Below, piece after piece: positions 55,743 to 64,000 of a stretch of DNA of 64,000 nucleotides. Position 1 is the stretch's first letter, and the number at the start of each line of letters is the position of its first letter. This DNA comes from Cladopsammia gracilis. Taxonomy: Eukaryota; Cnidaria; Anthozoa; Scleractinia; Dendrophylliidae. The position numbers and the translations under genes were made by a program. The DNA lies in the NCBI GenBank assembly GCA_022457155.1, contig JAJGOT010000309.1:124001-188000 (forward strand). Direction: 5' to 3'. The notes beneath the pieces are model-generated. The model searched no databases and was not told where the DNA came from. It worked only from the letters and a program-made list of their open reading frames with translations.

Positions 55743-58700
55743 TCACCCTACGGAAGTATTTCCTGCTTTGTTGCTCGACTGGGTGCAAACGATGTCTGTC
55801 ATGTCTTGTGGTTCACTCGCTGGTGCAACCCTAGTTGCAAAGGAAGTTGAATTGCAGCATATCATTTTCTTCATCTTCTCTCTAAATCGTTGGTTTATCA
55901 GGGCGTATGCATAAGGATTGACAGAGGAGTTGAACATGATCATGGTATGGGCAATGGGAATGACATAAGTATCGAGTTTGATGGAGCCAACGTGTTCTTC
56001 TAAGATGTGAAGTATTACGTCTGTTCCATAAGATATCACAAAAATGGCACTGATGGTCACAACCATCAAGGTAACTCTCTTCCGCACCTTCAACACACCC
56101 TGTGTGAATTAAAATGGTACATGATATTGTAATTAAGGATTTGTTGGTAAAATTACGCACATTAATCAACATGCCACTCGATTCCGTTATGAGTGATAAC
56201 TTAAAGATGATTTGAGTGTTTTAAGGTATTTTAATCTACCGATCAAATCTAACCCCAAGAGCAACCTCCCGGATTTCAACTTTTGAAATTTAGTTCGTTC
56301 AAATTCTCTTCATCCAGGCCAAATTAATATTGTTCAAATGACCCACTCAAGATTCTTACTAGGTGATCAAATGCCCCTACCTCCAGGCGGAACAGATTAA
56401 CTTATACACCACATTTTTAATACAATAGGCCTTTTAGATTTTTCAGGGTAATTTAAAAATCACATCACAACAACAAGAATCTATATTTTACCCCAGACAC
56501 TACAATAAGTATTTACAATTTTGAATATGAAAAATATATAATAGAGGTACTGGCTACCTGAATAATAAATAATATAACCACCGCTCCCGGCAGCTAGGGT
56601 ATGGCCAAAACTGAGGATTTTCTTACCTGTTGTTGATGGGTGAGTACAGTATCAACATTACGCTTAAACCACAAGGTATATATGACCCTGGAGTATACCA
56701 CAACCAGCAGTGTAGACGAAAAGAAACCGTAGACATAATACACAATCCAAACAACCTGTGTCGTCCACTTCTCAGAAAACTTGCAGGAGTTGCGTTTCTT
56801 CACGAAATATTTATCCAGGAATGCCGGTAATCGGACAATCAGTCCGACTATCCAAGAAACAGGAATAATTACCTAGAAAAAATATGTAATTTTTATAAAA
56901 GAGAGTCAAACATACTTGAAGCTAACAGAACGCTGACGCTAAAATCTCACTTTGGTTAGTTGAAAGGCGTGTTGAAAAAGCGTGAACGTTGACTGATGTA
57001 AGAGTTTAAAGTGTGATGCGGGTGTGCGTGTGTGTATGTCTCTGTGTGTATCCTAGAGAGAGTAAGCCAGTTGCAAGCGCCACAGTTTGTACAGTAGAGT
57101 TGTCCTAATAAACAAAATATTTGACAACTTGCCTAAGCTATTTCCCAGTTTCGGGTTGTACGACGACTGGTCTAGTAATCTGCCGGTTTTCTGTAGATTG
57201 TTGTCTGTATTTTGTTGTCGTTACGACTTACTAAGATAGTCTAGAGGAATGAATTTTGCGACAGCCATTATCTTTGTCCAACCTAACTGAAACTGCAGGT
57301 CAGTTTAAGTTCTTTTAGGCGGTCCACAAAAGCTGTCAAAAACGTCTTCGTGGACAGCGGTAAATTTCAGTTAGACTCATAGTCGTTGCATTTAATTAAA
57401 AAAGAAACCTCGTATAATTGGTCAGAATTAAATTCGGCGATTGTACGACATTAAATTTGTCCACTTGTACCAATTAAAACTTCAAAAATATAAAAGAACA
57501 CTCTTAGTATATTTGTTGGAAGACAAGGTTACTAACTGGCAATTTTACAAACAAATCATTATACTGGTCATATTATATATTTTAGAGAGCTTAGTTTAAT
57601 ACCAAAGCAACAGACCTTCAGCTTGCGCATGGTCAGTTTTCCTTTGTTTCCATAGGGATATGCCACAGCAAAGTAACGTTCAATGGCGATGACAATCAGA
57701 GAAGCAACTGCAGTATACGCTCCAACCCACGCTACGTTTCCTCTTGTTAGCAGTACACACAATACTCTTCCAGTCACCCCCTCTGGGTGGCTAACATTGT
57801 GGCTCAAAATAATCGGTGGTATCATAAATGTTGAGTAAATAATGTCCGCTACTGCCAGGTTCACAAGTAGATAATTTATGGGAATTCTGCAGATAAATTG
57901 AACATAAACGCATTATTTATGAAAAATTCTATCCATTTTGTATAAATGTGTCTAGCACACTACGAAAGCAAAATGATTATCTTTATATCTAATTATTGCT
58001 GCTATAAGCACCACACGTTGTATTTGCGACAATACAAGCTCGCCTGCAAACAGCTGGAGACCACTGAATGGCAGTCATTTTTTTAGTACATTCTGCAAAA
58101 GTCGTCGTCGCTGATTAAATTTTCCTTCAGTTTTCATCGCGAAAGTTGCTTGTAAGTTTATTTGCTTGAAATGTTTTTCCAAGTTTTTCCTGTTCTATGT
58201 TTTTACAATATCACCTTGAAATAATGTGATACGTATTACTTTAGCCGATTAAATCCTTCCCTGCTGCCTCCATTGCTATTACATCGCAAGGTTACACCGC
58301 AGTTCAGGGATACCCTGTTTATGCACGTTGTCTAGGGAAACAGCAAGATAGGATCGAGAGACGAGGGCTCGAACTAGTAGGTACAGCTACTTAGTAATAC
58401 TAACACTGCTTTATATACCTCATCTCTACAGTCATGAACAGGTACAACTGCTTAGAAACACTAACACTACTGTCTGTACCACATATCTCTACAGTCACGA
58501 ATAGGTATAGGTATCTAGAAACACTAGGCACTACTTTATGTACCGTCATGAAACTTTATGTACGGACCCCATATCTCTAACGTCATAAATAGGTACAGGC
58601 ACTTACACTAGAAAAACAGTTTACTTTATGTACCTCATATCTCGATTTCTCATCACGACAGCACAAACAAAACAGTTACCCACAATGCATGCAATGATTA

Positions 58701-58746
58701 GGATGGAATTTACTGTTGTTATGGCAATATCAGCTGACACAAACAT
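55743..58746 (-). CDS. Class A GPCR, neuropeptide-receptor-like, copy D (4 exons)
   Basis: Exons: 58634-58746, 57616-57886, 56627-56872 and 55743-56099, giving 328 residues. It has the most compact introns (747, 743 and 527 bp) and no recognised transposon inside them, so it is the best reference for the ancestral layout. MFVSAD precedes TM1 (IIACIVGNCFV). Then NLAVAD, LLTRGN, AIERYFAV, PVSWIVG, RNSC, YSRVIYTLWFKR, and VNPYAY with ICCNSTSF. TM6 is FVISYGTD: Tyr at the toggle and no Pro. The exon-3 donor is GTAAGA, stronger than GTATGA in the others. Upstream of the ATG the exon is shorter by deletion than in A-C. It groups with C (LLTRGN, QDMTDI). Confidence 0.85.
58375..58640. repeat. 63-bp minisatellite in intron 1 of copy D
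   Basis: About four degenerate units, the shortest array of the four. It abuts the exon-1 donor at 58633/58634. Confidence 0.85.
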
Positions 58747-60060
58747 AGTAATATTCTTCTTATCTAAATGAAAAAGAAACAATTAAAAAGATTAACGTCT
58801 GGTATGAAATTGTACGGGTCAGTAATATTTTTATCATTTATTGGCCATGGATTCTTTTATTAATGGAAATAATGAGTTTCCGTAAGCTGTTTTTTTTTTC
58901 GCAGTTTCCTTCCGCGACTACTATTTAATTCACTGAAAACATGACTGAAGACAGCTGACGAAAATAACGTGTTAACAGTTTGGGCAAGAGACCAATCGAC
59001 AGCTAATTAACACGTCCGCTAAGTATTTGTGAGAAAATTTGTAGAAAATGTCCTTATTTACTATAAAATACTATGCTATTTATCCTGAGAACGTTTAAAG
59101 GTTTTAATTTACAAAAGAAAAAAAATAACGTTTACAGTCCCGTCTCGGCCTGTGCTCATAATTAAAATTTGACGTTATATAGTGTAGAAAGATTTAATAA
59201 TGCAATACACAGTTTCTCAACAACTTCAACGGCAATTTCAATTTCAGTTTCAAATTGTGCAAACAATTTTAACGGCAATAATCCCAAACAAGTAAAAATT
59301 GGCACTACAATGTGTATTCGTTTGTTTTCTCTTATATGCGGTTAAAAAATTTAAACAATATTATAGTAATATATAATTAATAAGTTTGGAATAAAAAGTA
59401 TTTCCATATCTATAATGCCCATTTCTCCTACTAAACAATGTTGTTTTCATTTTTAAAATCCTCAAATTAAAGTCTTCAACTTGCACTAAATGGCGTGAGA
59501 TTTATTATGCAATGTTGAAACATTGATACATCAATTTCGTTCTAATTTAAGAGCAAAACGTGAGTTTCAGTTAAAATGCTAACGATCTCCCCGTGCATCC
59601 ACAAGAATAATTTTTTATTCTAATAAGCCTTATTCGTTAAACGGTTTACCTCTCTGTTTCCGTCTGAGTATCTAAAACAGCTTTTGTTTGAAAAGCAGCG
59701 AATCCTTAAATCATTAAAGTGAAAATAGGGCTGATGCTCCAAAAAATAGAGAAAGAAATGTCGTTCTTACCAAATACGTCGCGTAAAATTTTTGCTTTTA
59801 AAATTTCAGTAGGTTGACTTGAAGGCATCAACTGATTAAGACTCACGTATTAGCACTTTCACCAGTAAAGCGGCATTCGCTTATTGAAAGAAGAAGCTGT
59901 CTACATCTTTGACACAGGACAGGGAAAACTGTCAAACCTTTTCTTGTCGTATCACATTTATGACATGTTATGCAGGTATTAGCTGACATCAAGGAGAATG
60001 TCAGCAGTATTTAATGAAAAAGGCTGAAAAAAGGTGAAAACACGCTTTTTTATTCAAAAA
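58747..60060. other. Upstream region of receptor D
   Basis: From 58925 it is collinear with 49921-51600 upstream of copy C. No upstream exon was identified, although TTTCATTTAG at the exon-1 border suggests one. Confidence 0.5.
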
Positions 60061-60243
60061 TAGGTTGACGTCATGTTACTTATGAAGTCATATCTCGTTA
60101 CCATAGCAACCGGTTGTGGCCAAACTTTACCAAATGTGTATCAAGGATAAACGAACAGCTACTGAAAACGGCATGTGCTAATCTTTAATGTTCTTGAAAA
60201 TATCGGAGAAAAACCTTAACGGGGGGGGGGGGGGGGGGGGGGG
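60061..60243. mobile_element. Repeat fragment ending in a G run
   Basis: The sequence is the same family as 19545-19715 in intron 3 of copy A (TCATATCTCGTTAC.ATAGCAAC, AACAGCTACTGAA, AATATCGGAGA). It ends in a run of about 23 G at 60221-60243. Confidence 0.6.
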
Positions 60244-61601
60244 CGTGGCAACCACTCCACCCCCTGGACGTCCGAGGGTTTAGGTCAGATACGCAGTTGT
60301 AACAGTTTTCAAAAATATAAAATATCAGCAAGACCACAGCGACAAACCGTTGAGTGGTGCCGGATCTCCCAGTTGTAGACCTGGATCAGTACAATAATTA
60401 CTTGTATAAAATCAGAAAACGGCAAACTGATCCTTACGGCAACAGTTTTCGCTCGGAACGTCTCGGCTTGACGTCTTGACATGTGATATTTTCTCTTATT
60501 TTAAAAGGGGACCGGTTATATGAGACATATCCAAGTGTTTTATAAAACGACTGACACTTAAACCTTATGGTACTCATATTCTAAAAAAAATAATGTTATA
60601 GGGCAAAGCAAAAGTGACGACTTTTTTTAACATTTTTGGAAGAGTGAGATGTGCAAAATATCGTAGTATTCATATTGTTGTAAAATGTGGTTTCAACTAT
60701 TCCTGAGTCGGCGCTTACATCCTAAATTGTAATCATCTTCATGAAGGCTACTTCCCAGTGTTCAAGTGAAAACAGTGGCACTCTTAAATAATTGGTCACG
60801 CGGGTAGTTTGCCGAAAATATAACATGATCCATCTTGTTAGCTGAAAGACACATAGTCTTTTAATTACAATAATGTATGAACTAAAGCCGACAAAACATT
60901 GCATGATACACATTAGTATTATTAAAAGTATAAAACACCAACCTCAATAATCTATACAACAGTTGAAAACAGCTTTAAACCTGAAAATGATAACAGATTA
61001 CAATTTATATCTCGGGCCAAAGGCACCGAGTTAAACTGGAAGTTCCGGGGTGTCGGAATGCTCAGACGAAGGCTGGAACTCGAAACGTAAGCTTTTTAAC
61101 CCCTTTACAGCGGCCAACTTTTGTTCCTTATCAACCCAGTTGTTAAATCCAAATTTTCGTGTTTCACTCCCCACCCTTCGGCTTCTTGAGCCATTCTTGC
61201 CTCCAAATCCAACAGCTTATTCTCTGAAACCATATGTCACCAAATTCTCATGAAACGAAATATATAGATCCTGAGAATTAATCGAGTTCTTCTCCAAAAT
61301 TGTCCTTCACAACGCTTTCTAACGAACTGGAAAATTATTTTATGGTGAAGACGTCTCCAAATCGTTTTCATTCAGTGACTTCTTTCGCTGTTGTCCACGA
61401 TCTTCGTTGCGAATATGACGTCACGAGAAGTCACGGGCTTGACTTTTTAAACTGAGTAATGGCGGCCGGGTTTTCGACGGTTTTCGGCCACCTATTTCTA
61501 GATTCAGTAAGCTTATATCGTTCTAAATTATAGCGATTTATGTAACAATGAACTCATTGGATAAACTGAAGTAAAAAAAAGTCGAAAAGAAAACCAAACC
61601 C
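60244..61601. other. Gene-free stretch; second half is a spacer paralog
   Basis: 60244-61060 shows nothing recognisable. CAGACGAAGGCTGGAACTCG with AAACGT at 61063-61088 resembles Penelope-end sequence. 61087-61600 pairs with 52085-52680, including a GC-rich ATGGCGGCCGGG patch at about 61457 and 52543. Confidence 0.45.
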
Positions 61602-61628
61602 CATATATATATATATATATATATATAA
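61602..61628. repeat. (AT)n microsatellite
   Basis: About 13 AT units. The paralogous site near 52690 has CCCCCTGCTA instead. Confidence 0.9.
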
Positions 61629-62161
61629 TTGACTGAAAATGAGTTTGGAAAGCAACCTGTCAACCGCTACGGTTTTCTAATAATTCACACATATCGCAAA
61701 TGAACGTTTCTGTACAGCATAGAAACGTTCAGTGCAGCGTAGACTACGCGTGTGCCCCGCCGCCCTTTTCACCGGTTACTTGCTTCGCCTCTGTTTGTTG
61801 GCGAGATTACAATTCAGTAGGAGATCTCCAAGAGAGGGACCTTCCTTATTCTGAAAAAGAAACAAGGCCGGAGCACCTCTCCGTGCCCCTTCTCATTTCG
61901 TATAACATCATTATATAAACTTCAGTGAAATACTCATGATTTCTCCCACCACGAAAAAATCCTATGTTGACGCATGTGAAGATGTCAATCCTTCCCACCA
62001 CACCCTTTTTTTAAGAGCATTCATTTAATTTTCAGCACACGCCGTCTTCAGTAGCTGTTCGTTTATCCCTGAGACTTAAACAACAAGTTTACATTTTGAT
62101 AGCGTGTTTTTATAACATGCTGATGATCTTACCAAAACTTTTTTTACAAGTTAGCCAATTC
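61629..62161. other. Spacer paralog, no gene
   Basis: It is collinear with 52695-53235. Part also matches 12430-12535 and 5540-5700. Confidence 0.55.
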
Positions 62162-62366
62162 AATAGGCCATTTCCGAGTTGTCTTTAGCCTCTCTATCAA
62201 AGCGAGGCTAGGTGCGAAACCTTTCATATGAAAATGAGTTTTCATTCATATGTAAATAAGTTTTGTTTGCATGTGAATGAAAACTCATTTTCATATGAAA
62301 GGTTTAGCACCTAGCCTCGCTTTGATAGAGAGGCTAAAGATAAAGACAACTCGGAAATGGCCTATT
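62162..62366. mobile_element. 205-bp fold-back MITE with ~85-bp TIR
   Basis: AATAGGCCATTTCCGAGTTG at the left is exactly inverted at the right. Pairing continues through CTCTCTATCAAAGCGAGGCT and CATATGAAAATGAG. The sister site at about 53238 is uninterrupted. Confidence 0.88.
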
Positions 62367-63526
62367 GACTGGACGCGTCCTCGCAAAGTTGATAGATAAA
62401 TGTTTAATATTCACTTTATTGCTTCTCACATATCCTCAGTCACAGAAATTATTATAAGAAATAGCCGGTGATATCGTGGAAACTTGTAAAAAAGTTTTTC
62501 GGATGCTCACGGTTTACTCGAATATTTGGTGACATTTCAGATATCATTATACAGCGTTCTCATATTAAAAGTCGGTCGCCGGATCAGTAATAAAAGTCAA
62601 TACATCGAAATGAAAATCAAAGTGCCATTTTGGGCTATCTGGTGTGACTTTCACACTTCATACAATGTTGTGGCGTTTGTTAAAGTGATGTGTTTGAAAT
62701 CGCAAGTGGGTATTGTGAGTCAGTGTAAGTTTGTCGGAGTTGGATTTCTTTGTTAGCATATTTTTGCATGTAATTGCTCGTATAATGATTTTGAAGGAGA
62801 ACTCATGCAAGCAGTGGAAAACAAGGAAACATTAAAACGACTGTACGTTGTAGGTGGTTTAAAGGGGAAATCTAGTGAGATTTAATATAAATATTTCGAT
62901 CCTTTTCAAAGACATACTGTAACACGCTAGTGAAAACTGTAATTGAAAGCTCTTGGGCAAATAGAAACTGATACAAAATAATTAAACTATTAAACTGAAA
63001 TGGTGATTTCAAGATTGGTTCCTCTTCCAAATACCTTATTCCAAGAGATAACTTTGAAATCAGCTAATACTGTACACACTTAATTCATAAGCGTAACTTT
63101 AGGTGTGATATGCAGGCAATTTCGTATGCACTTATCGCGATGTTTATAGATAATTAAAATTGAAACACTGAGGTACGGTTGAATAATTTTGGCCATTAAA
63201 GTATAAATATCTTAAATCAAATGTGACTTGAGATTAACAAAATACAGTTGGATATATGGGTTACTGACTAAGCGTGAGATCAAGATGGCTAGATTTTGGC
63301 CAAGTTGTTTTCCCTTCTCAGTTACGTGAGCTAAATAGTGTGCTCGCAGAAAAACTAACATGTTAATTTAAGTGCGGTCATTTTGTTGTTTTTGTGAAAA
63401 GGCATCTTGCGGTTAAATCACGGGCAATCCAAAGTGACAGGCCCATCTTGCCTGCTCGAAGGCAATCAGAACACAGGATTCACTTCATTCTGCTCTTTCG
63501 CCTAGCATGTGATAAACCCTCTCACT
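62367..63526. other. Spacer paralog, no gene
   Basis: It is collinear with 28640-28830 and 39000-39760 (GCAAGCAGTGGAAAACAA, CTTGCCTGCTCG, ATGTGATAAACCCTC). No coding signal. Confidence 0.55.
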
Positions 63527-64000
63527 CTCTGGAAGAACGCAAGTAACAACGATTAATGGGTGTCAATCTCAAGTTATTGGTGTTCCTCAGGGGTCGGTGC
63601 TAGGCCCCACCCTGTTTTCCATCTTCTGTAATGACCTGCCCAATATTACTGAGGGATTAGATGGTGACCCACAGCTTCACATGTACGCAGACAATACCAC
63701 CGTTTATGTCTCGGCTCCGACTTATGATCTGGTGGCTTCCAAGTTGAATGATGTCCTAGCGAGGTTGTATACATGGTGTTGCGAGAATTATCTCACTCCA
63801 CATCCTACTAAGACGGAATATATGTTGTTCAGTGGACGCGGGCAACTGACTGGGCCAAAACAAGCTATTGGGATGGGTGACTGTGTTATTGAAGAGGTTG
63901 TTTCTTCTAGATGCCTAGGTGTCCAGATAGACAATGCTCTTAAATGGGATCATCATGTATCGGATCTGGCGAAGTCGTTTAGGCAGAAGTTGAACTTACT
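63527..64000 (+). mobile_element. LINE reverse transcriptase, partial, runs off the window
   Basis: The frame is open to the window end: RTQVTTING, VIGVPQGSVLGPTLFSIFCN, then MYADNTTVYVSAP, NYLTPHPTKTEYMLF and SSRCLGVQIDNALKWDHHV. These are RT motifs B and C and the start of the thumb of a non-LTR retrotransposon. The catalytic YADD reads YADN (AAT at 63693-63695, one base from GAT), which should abolish polymerase activity. Spacer sequence stops after AAACCCTCTCACTC, marking the 5' truncation. Confidence 0.82.

Noticed and set aside
61063..61092. Further hammerhead candidate (CAGACGA ... GAAAC)
   Set aside because: No convincing stem II between the two blocks.

Overview
The window is AT-rich animal DNA. 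Split genes with GT/AG introns, dense fold-back and retro-element debris (Penelope-like, DIRS-like, LINE, piggyBac-like, tRNA-derived SINE) and the character of the only complete genes point to an anthozoan cnidarian, most likely a stony coral or a relative. That assignment is inference; no species-diagnostic gene is present.

The organising feature is a tandem segmental duplication with a period of roughly 11.6-13.3 kb. Each unit carries one four-exon class A (rhodopsin-like) GPCR gene on the minus strand. Four copies are intact at the sequence level: A 18111-23876, B 30841-34669, C 42428-48694 and D 55743-58746. They encode 320, 326, 333 and 328 residues with the same exon phases, and three of the four exons keep the same length in every copy. 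A fifth, older unit survives as a C-terminal exon relic at 9570-9700. The receptors keep the TM1 GN, the LAVxD of TM2, ERY at the end of TM3, a Cys pair for the extracellular disulfide and NPYAY in TM7. They lack the TM6 CWxP motif. They resemble anthozoan neuropeptide-type receptors; the ligand cannot be read from sequence. Shared motifs group A with B and C with D.

In all four genes the first coding exon is followed directly by a 63-bp minisatellite. Its unit contains a copy of the exon-1 splice junction (ATATGAG|GTAC, minus strand), so the true donor sits at the edge of an array of look-alike donors.

Between the genes lie 5-8 kb spacers that are themselves paralogous (10.4-18.1, 24.3-30.8, 34.9-42.4, 49.9-55.7 and 58.9-63.5 kb). 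They contain no convincing complete gene. They differ by unit-specific insertions whose empty sites can be read in the sister units: a LINE with a 14-bp target duplication, a 687-bp inverted-repeat element, nested MITEs, Penelope-like fragments, a DIRS fragment and a piggyBac-like element inside gene C, a SINE inside gene B, a Penelope-type fold-back inside gene A, and a small inversion. The left 10 kb is more decayed. It holds two inverted copies of one repeat family, a RecQ-like helicase fragment and a possible signal-peptide exon. The right edge runs into a LINE reverse transcriptase that continues outside the window.
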